From JAHJRJ01 sp037443685 (lineage in GTDB: Bacteria > Bacteroidota > Ignavibacteria > UBA10030 > BY39): DNA of 12,478 bases. Below the pieces are notes generated by a model, which had not been told where the DNA came from, ran no database searches, and saw nothing but the letters and a program-made list of their open reading frames with translations. The stretch lies in the NCBI GenBank assembly GCA_037443685.1, contig JBBINX010000068.1:1-12478 (forward strand). Direction: 5' to 3'. Both the position numbers and the translations under genes were made by a program. Shown one piece after another: positions 1-5,821 of this stretch (position 1 is its first letter; each line of letters begins with the position of its first letter).

Positions 1-203
1 CAGAAAAAGGAATTCCATTTATAAACCTATTGAATGTTAAAGAATTAGCAGCGCGTTACAGAATGCCGTTAATACCAAATGGCGGGGAGTATCATACCGA
101 TATGTTATATCACAGACAGTCTGTTTCTAAAATTCCTTGCTTTTTGGCTTTATTTATTATATCGGGTTTAGTCCTTTGGACAAAATTAATGCAATATTGT
201 TAG
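1..203 (+). CDS. C-terminal end of a membrane-anchored protein, PgsW-like (poly-gamma-glutamate system) candidate; 5' truncated
   Basis: The frame whose first whole codon is at position 3 is open from the window edge to a TAG at 201-203, giving 66 residues. It starts EKGIPFINLLNVKELAARY and ends with a hydrophobic segment (about residues 44-62 of the fragment) and a short polar tail, so the protein ends in a C-terminal membrane anchor. The pattern G-[IV]-P-x-I-x-L-x-N-[VI]-x-x-L-A-x-x-Y followed by a Pro-rich turn and a terminal membrane helix recalls proteins annotated 'poly-gamma-glutamate system protein', which accompany PgsB/PgsC ligases that polymerise glutamate at the membrane. That match is from memory and rests on a short tail. 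The genes that would confirm it lie outside the window. It is certainly the end of a real-looking frame; the family is a guess. Confidence 0.45.
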   Translation, partial: EKGIPFINLLNVKELAARYRMPLIPNGGEYHTDMLYHRQSVSKIPCFLALFIISGLVLWTKLMQYC

Positions 204-265
204 GAAGATGAGTTTTTTTAAATATAATGAAGATATCTCATTTTTACTGCTATGAATATCAAAAT

Positions 266-287
266 ATATTGAATATCACCTCAATAT
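266..287. repeat. Perfect 7-bp inverted repeat (ATATTGA / TCAATAT)
   Basis: ATATTGA at 266-272 is the exact reverse complement of TCAATAT at 281-287, with an 8-nt spacer. No T-run follows, so it does not look like a terminator. It could be an operator or a chance palindrome in AT-rich DNA. It lies between the truncated upstream gene and the tmRNA-like sequence. Confidence 0.3.
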
Positions 288-310
288 GGCAATTGTATTG
301 ACTCTGTGAA

Positions 311-328
311 GATTCCCCGCATCTCCAC
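311..328 (+). other. tmRNA- or tRNA-like 3' end without the rest of the molecule (possible att-site remnant)
   Basis: GATTCCCCGCATCTCCAC reads like the last bases of a tmRNA. G311-A312-T313-T314 fit the 3' half of a T-psi-C loop, CCCCG (315-319) the 3' strand of the T stem, CATCTCC (320-326) the 3' acceptor strand that would pair with a GGGGATG 5' end, and A327 the discriminator. From established knowledge, many tmRNAs start GGGGAUG and end in CAUCUCCACCA. The match stops abruptly on the 5' side: 308-310 are GAA instead of TTC, 303-307 cannot pair with the T stem, and the upstream DNA is AT-rich and then coding, so no tmRNA body is present. A terminator follows 14 nt downstream, as expected behind a real ssrA gene. 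It could be a remnant left by integration into ssrA or a tRNA gene, or coincidence. Confidence 0.35.
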
Positions 329-342
329 TTGTTTTGTGGGTG

Positions 343-376
343 AGCCGATTTCTTCCGTAGGAATCGGCTTTTTTTT
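343..376 (+). terminator. Strong intrinsic terminator
   Basis: AGCCGATTTCT (343-353) pairs with AGGAATCGGCT (359-369) as an 11-bp stem with one G-U pair and a 5-nt loop (TCCGT), followed by a run of T (369-376). This is a textbook Rho-independent terminator on the + strand. It lies about 75 nt before the tryptophanase start. The transcript it ends is unclear: the upstream partial gene, a lost tmRNA gene, or a short leader of the tryptophanase gene. Confidence 0.85.
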
Positions 377-451
377 AAATAAAATTTATTAATATTGTGA
401 AAAATGTAAATTTATAGTAAATTCCCTTCAAATAAATATTATAGGATGCTC

Positions 452-1831
452 ATGAAAACTATTATTGAACCTTTTAAGATAAAGACAGTTGAACCGATTA
501 AATTTAATACTTATCTGGAAAGAGAAATAATTCTCAAGCAAGCCGGTTATAACCCGTTTTTGATCCCAGCAGAAGACGTAATCATAGATTTGCTTACTGA
601 TAGCGGAACCTCTGCGATGAGTGCAAAGCAATGGAGTGGAATGATGGATGGCGACGAATCGTACGCGGGTGCGCGCAGTTTCTTCAGGTTTGAAAAAATT
701 GTAAAAGAGCTGACAGGATTTAAGAATATTATTCCAACACATCAAGGACGAGCAGCTGAAAGAATCCTATTCTCCATTGTTGGTGGCAAAGGAAAGTTTA
801 TACCGAACAATACTCATTTCGATACAACCAGAGCAAACATCGAATTTAGCGAGGCAACTGCAGTCGATTTACCCTGCCATATCGGTCGTGATCCCGACGT
901 CATATCGGACTTCAAGGGAAATATTGACGTAGAAGCCCTCGAAAATTTTATCAAAGAAAAAGGTGTTAAAAATATACCAATTATATTTATAACTATTACA
1001 AATAATTCAAATGGTGGACAGCCTGTTTCTATGCAAAATATACGAGAAACAAGGGCAGTTGCTAATAAATATGATATACCGTTATTTATTGATGCATGCC
1101 GCTTTGCAGAAAATGCATTCTTCATAAAGAAAAGGGAACCCGGCTATCAAAATAAATCTATCAAAGATATCGTTCAGGAGATTTTTTCTTATGCTGACGG
1201 TTGTACTATGAGTGCAAAAAAAGATGCTCTAGTGAATATGGGTGGATTTTTAGCTTTAAACGATGACGCGATGGCTCTTAAAGCAAGAAATATTCTTGTT
1301 GTTACTGAGGGCTTTCCGACTTACGGTGGTTTAGCAGGGCGAGATTTGGAATCAATTGCTCAAGGATTGGAAGAAGTTTTAGATGAAAATTACCTGACAT
1401 ATCGGATAAGGTCAATTGAATATTTAGGAGAAAAACTAACGCAAGCGGGTGTTCCTATCCTTCAACCTCCGGGTGGTCACGCAATCTATCTAAATGCGAA
1501 AAGATTTGCGTCTCACATTCCACCACATCAGTACCCAGGTCAAAGTGTTGTGTGTGCTTTATATTTAATCGGTGGGCTGAGGGCTGTTGAAATTGGTAGT
1601 GTTATGTTTGGGAAGACTGATAAAATCTCAGGTAAATTTGAACCTGCTGCTAAAGAATTAGTTCGCTTAGCAATTCCTAGAAGGGTTTATACCCAAAGCC
1701 ACATCGATTATGTTATAGAGACGGTTATCGAAACTTATAATCAACGCCAAAGTTTAAAAGGTTACAGAATTATTTATGAAGCTCCTCTGCTCCGACACTT
1801 CACTGCTAGATTCGTACCAATAACCGATTAA
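452..1831 (+). CDS. tnaA: Tryptophanase (L-tryptophan indole-lyase)
   Basis: This is a cytosolic PLP enzyme that splits L-tryptophan into indole, pyruvate and ammonia. At 459 aa it has the usual length of the beta-eliminating lyase family. K257 in MSAKKDA is the expected PLP lysine; Y71, N185, D214 and R217 match cofactor-site residues of tyrosine phenol-lyase (TPL) at the same numbers. Residues that separate the two activities are of tryptophanase type: D124 (Thr124 in TPL), I381 (Arg381, binds the phenol ring region, in TPL) and H449 (Phe448 in TPL). Elsewhere the backbone (AMSAKQWSGMM, SYADGCTMS, GLAGRDLE) reads closer to TPL. I chose the ATG at 452 over the ATG at 446 because AGGA at 443-446 sits at proper distance only from 452, and because numbering then coincides with TPL. 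Three nt separate it from the next gene. No TnaC-like leader with a key Trp was seen upstream. Confidence 0.85.
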   Translation: MKTIIEPFKIKTVEPIKFNTYLEREIILKQAGYNPFLIPAEDVIIDLLTDSGTSAMSAKQWSGMMDGDESYAGARSFFRFEKIVKELTGFKNIIPTHQGRAAERILFSIVGGKGKFIPNNTHFDTTRANIEFSEATAVDLPCHIGRDPDVISDFKGNIDVEALENFIKEKGVKNIPIIFITITNNSNGGQPVSMQNIRETRAVANKYDIPLFIDACRFAENAFFIKKREPGYQNKSIKDIVQEIFSYADGCTMSAKKDALVNMGGFLALNDDAMALKARNILVVTEGFPTYGGLAGRDLESIAQGLEEVLDENYLTYRIRSIEYLGEKLTQAGVPILQPPGGHAIYLNAKRFASHIPPHQYPGQSVVCALYLIGGLRAVEIGSVMFGKTDKISGKFEPAAKELVRLAIPRRVYTQSHIDYVIETVIETYNQRQSLKGYRIIYEAPLLRHFTARFVPITD

Positions 1832-1834
1832 GTG

Positions 1835-2536
1835 ATGATAAATTGTCCACTATGCCATTCCAATAATTCAAGTCTTGACGTCATCTGTAAGTCTTGTGGT
1901 AGTTATTTGCAGACCAAAGTCGATAATATCAATCTTTTCGAAACTCTTTGGGGTCTGATAGAAAATCCTTTAAAAACTTTTAAATCTATTGCTATATCAA
2001 AAACAAAAAATTTTATTATTTTCCTCCCCTCATTATTAGGTATTAATATCATTTTTTTATTATTCCGGTTTGATAAAATTGCTGATATAATTGACAGTGT
2101 TCAATCATTATTCATTATCGGTTTTCTTGGAGGAATTCCGCTAGGTTTATCTCTCACTCTAATAATAAGTGTTGTTACACTTCTCATTGCAAGATTATTC
2201 AAACTAAAGACATCGTTAAAACGGCTCTTTGCAGTGATTGTTTATTCTTCTATACCATTTGTATATGACTTGCTGTTTTTACTTCCACTTAAACTTTTAA
2301 CCTTTGGTGAAAGTTATTTTAAACATAGTCCCCCCCTCACGCTAATTAATCCGACGGTCTATTATATGATTTTATCAATTGAGGGACTTCTTTTATTGTG
2401 GTTCCTATATTTATTTGTGTCAGCAATGAGAGTTGTCTTCTCTACAGGATATTTGATAGCTTCAGTTCTATCTTTAATATCATTGATTTCATTATCAGGA
2501 ATTGTTTATCTCATTAAAATTATATGGATAAGTTAA
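1835..2536 (+). CDS. Zinc-ribbon plus Yip1-like multi-pass membrane protein
   Basis: The 233-residue protein starts with a short zinc-ribbon: C4-x2-C7 and C18-x2-C21. A Yip1-type segment follows (FETLWGLIENPLKTFKSI, about residues 35-52), where membrane-proximal 'P-x-x-T-F' is typical, and then about five hydrophobic helices (roughly 59-77, 90-118, 131-155, 176-198 and 206-231). Bacterial Yip1-domain proteins of this layout are common but their role is unknown; they are predicted inner-membrane proteins. GTG at 1832 directly follows the tryptophanase stop, but ATG at 1835 gives the more usual N-terminus with MINCPLC. There is no clear Shine-Dalgarno sequence, so translation probably depends on coupling to tnaA. 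Its end overlaps the next gene by 13 nt. The architecture is clear; function is not. Confidence 0.7.
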   Translation: MINCPLCHSNNSSLDVICKSCGSYLQTKVDNINLFETLWGLIENPLKTFKSIAISKTKNFIIFLPSLLGINIIFLLFRFDKIADIIDSVQSLFIIGFLGGIPLGLSLTLIISVVTLLIARLFKLKTSLKRLFAVIVYSSIPFVYDLLFLLPLKLLTFGESYFKHSPPLTLINPTVYYMILSIEGLLLLWFLYLFVSAMRVVFSTGYLIASVLSLISLISLSGIVYLIKIIWIS

Positions 2537-2895
2537 AATTTGAAGAGTTAGTAAATCGTGCTTTCGAAAATTTACCTGAAATTTTTAGAACGAATGTTGA
2601 TAACGTTCAATTCATTGTAGAAGACTATCCCACCAACGAACAATTATCAAAAGTAAAACACGCTACGAAATATTCGTTGTTAGGATTGTATGAAGGAATA
2701 CCGTTAAAATTTCGGGGACCTTGGTATGGAAGTTCTGCTACTGCTCCAGACTGTATTAGTCTATTTCAAAGAAATATCGAAAATTATTCATCTGATGAAG
2801 AAGAAATCAAGAAAAAAATTAGAGAAGTGCTCGTCCACGAGATCGGTCATTACTTTGGAATGAGTGAAGAAGAAATCCGTAAAGCCGGTTATTGA
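2524..2895 (+). CDS. Minimal zinc metalloprotease-like protein (Zincin_1 / DUF1025 type)
   Basis: This 123-residue soluble protein carries H105-E106-I-G-H109-Y-F-G112-M-S-E115, an HExxHxxGxxE zinc motif, close to the C-terminus. That position, the preceding VLVHEIGH segment and the 'GLYEGIPL' stretch (residues 54-61) fit the small metallopeptidase-like family Pfam Zincin_1 (PF06262), which is usually about 115-130 aa. In that family the third ligand position is commonly Asp; here E115 occupies it, with E116-E117 next to it. No signal peptide or membrane segment is visible, so it is likely cytosolic. Protease activity has to my knowledge not been firmly shown for the family. It overlaps the Yip1-like gene by 13 nt in another frame, which suggests translational coupling in one operon with tnaA. 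The next gene lies about 105 nt away with its own ribosome binding site. Confidence 0.8.
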   Translation: MDKLKFEELVNRAFENLPEIFRTNVDNVQFIVEDYPTNEQLSKVKHATKYSLLGLYEGIPLKFRGPWYGSSATAPDCISLFQRNIENYSSDEEEIKKKIREVLVHEIGHYFGMSEEEIRKAGY

Positions 2896-2910
2896 AATAT
2901 AGTTGAACCT

Positions 2911-2928
2911 TAATGGGATATACCGTTA
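2911..2928 (+). other. Small hairpin after the metalloprotease gene
   Basis: TAATGG (2911-2916) pairs with CCGTTA (2923-2928), including one T-G pair, around a 6-nt loop. A wider pairing of TTGAAC (2903-2908) with GTTCAA (2951-2956) could enclose it, followed by a T-rich stretch from 2957. It may be a weak terminator between the tnaA cluster and the gene at 3001, but stem length and T-run position are poor. Confidence 0.25.
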
Positions 2929-2990
2929 GTCATGAAAGAATATTTTTTTAGTTCAATAATTTTTTTTATATTAACCAAAAACAATCAAAT

Positions 2991-2996
2991 AGGAGG
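2991..2996 (+). promoter_or_regulatory. Ribosome binding site AGGAGG that fixes the start at 3001
   Basis: A perfect AGGAGG ends 4 nt before the ATG at 3001. An upstream in-frame ATG at 2932 has no such site and would put a second hydrophobic stretch before the signal peptide. The site therefore decides for 3001. It is the strongest Shine-Dalgarno sequence seen in the window. Confidence 0.8.
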
Positions 2997-3000
2997 TACA

Positions 3001-3726
3001 ATGTCTAAAATGAAATTCTTATTTCTATTATTAATTTTTACTTTTATTGCATTAACAGTTGTGCAGGCACAGGATAAGCATCTGGATGAAATAAATGCAT
3101 CCGTTCCTGAACTCAAGCAATTTCATTCGGTAATTTACAAGCTTTGGCATGATGCCTGGCCTAATAAAGATGTAGGGCTGTTAAAAAATATTCTTCCTGA
3201 TATCGAAGAAGGATTCGATAATGTTAAAATGGCTAAATTGCCGGGAATATTACGCGAGAAAAAAGATGCTTGGGAAAATAATATTAAAATTTTTGAAAAG
3301 TTTTTAGAAGAATACAAATCTGCCATTGCGTCAAATGACTCTGCTGCACTGTTGAATGCTGCCGAGAATATTCACTCACAGTACGAAGTATTAGTTCGAG
3401 TTATCAAGCCCGTGTTGAAAGAAATTACTGCTTTTCATCAATCCCTTTATATGCTATATCATTACTACACGCCAGATTACGATTATAAAATGATTAAGAA
3501 GACAGTCGATGAGCTTTCCCAAAAAATGATTGACCTAAATAAAGCAACACTTCCTGAACGACTAAAAAATAAGAGTGATGAATTCAGTACAGCTCGTACA
3601 GAATTAGATAAGTCTGTTAAAAAACTTAAATCGGTAGTAAAATCGAAAAAGGATAAAGAAAAAATTATAAACGCAGTCGAAACAATGCATACGAAATACC
3701 AAGCGCTTGAAGCTGTTTTTGATTGA
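3001..3726 (+). CDS. Secreted helical protein with two copies of a three-histidine domain; function unknown
   Basis: I do not recognise a named family. The 241-residue protein has a signal peptide (MSKMKF, hydrophobic core to about residue 20, likely cleavage near VQA-Q at 23-24), so it is exported. The mature part is highly charged and predicted helical and consists of a tandem duplication with an offset of 104-105 residues: repeat 1 about 38-135, repeat 2 about 142-239. Conserved pairs are F41-H42/F145-H146, H50/H154, L80-P81/L184-P185 and H125/H230 (IHSQY, MHTKY). Each unit thus has FH-x7-H in its first helix and a His near the end of its last, which could form a metal or haem site in a four-helix bundle; that is inference. 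No haem c motif (CxxCH) and no cysteine is present. It stands as a single gene with its own ribosome binding site and a hairpin downstream. Confidence 0.75.
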   Translation: MSKMKFLFLLLIFTFIALTVVQAQDKHLDEINASVPELKQFHSVIYKLWHDAWPNKDVGLLKNILPDIEEGFDNVKMAKLPGILREKKDAWENNIKIFEKFLEEYKSAIASNDSAALLNAAENIHSQYEVLVRVIKPVLKEITAFHQSLYMLYHYYTPDYDYKMIKKTVDELSQKMIDLNKATLPERLKNKSDEFSTARTELDKSVKKLKSVVKSKKDKEKIINAVETMHTKYQALEAVFD

Positions 3727-3800
3727 ATTAACATATATCTGAAAAATTTCTTATAAGTTACCTTGAATTCGTTTCAGAGCCTAAAATTTTAAAAAAAATC

Positions 3801-3830
3801 CAATCCCGACAAACTCGGGGGGGATCATTG
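3801..3830. repeat. GC-rich palindromic element in AT-rich intergenic DNA; possible terminator
   Basis: CCCGA (3805-3809) pairs with TCGGG (3815-3819) around the loop CAAAC, and the outer CAAT (3801-3804) can pair with ATTG (3827-3830) across a one-sided bulge of G-rich sequence. A short T-run follows at 3836-3840. It lies in the 222-nt gap between the secreted protein and the acyl-CoA synthetase. It may end transcription from the former, or be a copy of a dispersed intergenic palindrome; one copy only is seen here. Confidence 0.4.
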
Positions 3831-3860
3831 CTTGGTTTTTAAATATTTCAGATTACTATG

Positions 3861-3868
3861 TAATTTTG
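3861..3868 (+). promoter_or_regulatory. Candidate Bacteroidota-type -7 promoter box (TAATTTTG)
   Basis: TAATTTTG matches the TAnnTTTG -7 consensus known for the primary sigma factor of Bacteroidota and lies 80 nt before the acyl-CoA synthetase start. The nearest TTG (3832-3834) is 26 nt upstream, longer than the usual spacing of about 20, so the -33 element is doubtful. It would drive the second gene cluster. Confidence 0.3.
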
Positions 3869-3948
3869 CTTTTTAGCTGAATGGAATGTATTTTATTTTT
3901 ATTAATAACTAACTATTCATAAATATCAATTAATTAAGAGGTGTTCTT

Positions 3949-5769
3949 ATGCCTTTGGCAGTTGAATTTTCAACCATCACAGAAATGTGTAATAACGTAT
4001 TGGAAAAATATTCCAAGACAAGTCGTCCCGTACTAATGCACAAAATTGACGGGAAGTACAAAGATATTCATTACACTGAGTTGCGCGATAGCATAAATAA
4101 TTTCGCACTCGGTTTGGCGTCGCTAGGTGTTAAACAAGGTGACCACATTGCAATTATTTCAGAAAACCGTCCCGAATGGGTAGTTTCCGATATGGCAATT
4201 CATAAACTTGGTGCCATTGATGTGCCTATCTATCCAACGCTCACGGCAAAACAAATCGAATTTATTTTTAACGATGGAGAAGTTAAGTTTGCTATTGTAT
4301 CCAACCAATTTCAACTAAACAAAGTCAAAAAAGTCATAAGCGATGCAAAGCATTTACAGAAAGTAATAGTAATTGCTGAAAAAGGTGTTGAATCGGAAAA
4401 AAATATTCACACATATTTAAGTGTATGTGAGGATGGTAAGAAATTCGGACAAAAAAATCCTGATTACTTCACAAAAGCAAAAATCAACGTAAAGCCATCT
4501 GATATACTGACAATAATTTATACCTCGGGTACCACAGGTAATCCGAAAGGTGTAATTTTGACTCATTTGAATCTAGTAAGTAATATTAAAGCCGCATCAC
4601 AAATTATTCCAATTGGTGACGATGATATTTTACTTTCTTTCTTACCGCTTTGTCACTCGTTCGAACGAATGGCAGGATATTATACTGCTTTCGCCAGTGG
4701 TGCAACAATCGCTTATGCTGAAAGTGTGGAAACCGTGAGAGATAATTTAGCGGAAGTCAAGCCCACTATAATGACATCGGTGCCGCGGTTATTCGAGAGA
4801 ATTTACACTCGCATACACAAGCAAGTGGAGAGCGCATCGCAGGTAAAAAGAAAGATTTTTAACTGGGGAATTGGGGTAGGCAAGAAATATGAAAATGCAA
4901 AAAAACACGGATATATTCCCCCCACATTGGCGATCCAACACCGATTGGCTGATAAATTGTTATTCCATAAACTTAAAAATGCTACGGGCGGCAGAATTAA
5001 ATATTTTGTCTCTGGTGGAGCAGCGCTGGGTAGAGAATTCGGAGAATTTTTTGAAGCTGTCGGTTTGAAAATTATCGAAGGTTACGGACTTACAGAATCG
5101 TCTCCTGTGATTACTGCAAACAGACTGGATGACTATAAATTCGGAGCTGTTGGTAAACCCCTTCCCGGTGTTGAAGTAAAAATAGCAGAGGACGGTGAAA
5201 TTTTGGCTCGCGGTGCAAATATTATGAAAGGTTATTGGAATAATAAGCATGCGACTGAAGAAGCGATCGATAAAGATGGTTGGCTGCATACTGGTGATAT
5301 CGGAGTATTCGATGCTAATGGGTTTTTGATTATCACCGACCGGAAGAAACATATGTTTGTCAGTTCTGGTGGAAAAAATATCTATCCTCAACCAATCGAA
5401 GGTTTATTCCTACAGAGTAAGTATATCGACCAATTTGTGCTCGTGGGTGATAGGCGAATGTTCTTAAGTGCCCTGATCGTACCCGACTTCGACGCGATAA
5501 AAGAATATGCAGATCGGAATAAAATATCGTACACTAACGAAAAAGATTTAGTCGAAAAGCAAGAAATTTATGAAATAATCGACAAAGAGGTTGCCACTTT
5601 GCAGAAAGATTTATCAAATTACGAGCGAGTTCGTAAGTTTGTGCTTTTAAATAAACCTCTCTCCTTAGAAAACGGCGAGATAACACCTACTATGAAAATC
5701 AAGCGCAGAGCAGTCGAAGAAAAATACAGCGATTTGATAGAAGAAATGTATCAAGTCGGGAAGCAATAG
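3949..5769 (+). CDS. Long-chain fatty acid--CoA ligase (AMP-forming, FAA1-type)
   Basis: This 606-residue enzyme of the ANL adenylate-forming superfamily activates a fatty acid to acyl-AMP and then acyl-CoA at the cytosolic side of the membrane. Motifs are in order and intact: P-loop Y191-TSGTTGNPKG-201, LPLCHSFER (232-240), GYGLTESSP (378-386, with E383), GWLHTGD (444-450, D450 binds the ribose), DRKK hinge region from D464 with SSGGKNIYPQPIE (472-484), and K583 in TMKIKRR as the adenylation lysine. Length and the FERIYTRI segment fit the long-chain (COG1022) group rather than medium-chain FadD. AAGAGGTG at 3936-3943 is a good ribosome binding site 5 nt before the ATG. It is followed after 52 nt by a secreted barrel candidate. 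Chain-length preference cannot be read from the sequence; beta-oxidation or lipid synthesis are both possible. Confidence 0.93.
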   Translation: MPLAVEFSTITEMCNNVLEKYSKTSRPVLMHKIDGKYKDIHYTELRDSINNFALGLASLGVKQGDHIAIISENRPEWVVSDMAIHKLGAIDVPIYPTLTAKQIEFIFNDGEVKFAIVSNQFQLNKVKKVISDAKHLQKVIVIAEKGVESEKNIHTYLSVCEDGKKFGQKNPDYFTKAKINVKPSDILTIIYTSGTTGNPKGVILTHLNLVSNIKAASQIIPIGDDDILLSFLPLCHSFERMAGYYTAFASGATIAYAESVETVRDNLAEVKPTIMTSVPRLFERIYTRIHKQVESASQVKRKIFNWGIGVGKKYENAKKHGYIPPTLAIQHRLADKLLFHKLKNATGGRIKYFVSGGAALGREFGEFFEAVGLKIIEGYGLTESSPVITANRLDDYKFGAVGKPLPGVEVKIAEDGEILARGANIMKGYWNNKHATEEAIDKDGWLHTGDIGVFDANGFLIITDRKKHMFVSSGGKNIYPQPIEGLFLQSKYIDQFVLVGDRRMFLSALIVPDFDAIKEYADRNKISYTNEKDLVEKQEIYEIIDKEVATLQKDLSNYERVRKFVLLNKPLSLENGEITPTMKIKRRAVEEKYSDLIEEMYQVGKQ

Positions 5770-5821
5770 CGACAACACTTTTTTGACATTAGAATAATAT
5801 TTTTTATAGGAGTAAAGAATA

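Noticed and set aside
208..246. ATGAG (208-212) and CTCAT (237-241) followed by T as a terminator for the left-edge gene.
   Set aside because: Only 5 bp with a 24-nt loop and a short T-run; too weak.
320..376. T-box riboswitch ahead of tnaA, suggested by a hairpin and terminator.
   Set aside because: The conserved T-box sequence and an antiterminator of the needed form are absent, and the leader is too short.
428..1125. Open frames on the - strand inside the tryptophanase gene (428-745 and 814-1125).
   Set aside because: They lie antisense to a gene with clear family motifs, have no ribosome binding sites or recognisable domains, and are shadows of its codon pattern.
2932..3000. Earlier in-frame ATG at 2932 for the secreted histidine protein.
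   Set aside because: It lacks a ribosome binding site, and it would place a second hydrophobic segment before the normal signal peptide; AGGAGG fits the ATG at 3001.
4960..5391. A 143-codon open frame on the - strand within the acyl-CoA synthetase gene.
   Set aside because: It is antisense to conserved motifs of the synthetase and its translation shows no domain-like composition.
5783..5810. TTGACA at 5783-5788 with TATAGG at 5805-5810 as a sigma70-type promoter before the barrel candidate.
   Set aside because: The -10 part coincides with the ribosome binding site, leaving almost no 5' leader, and the suspected group does not rely on this consensus.
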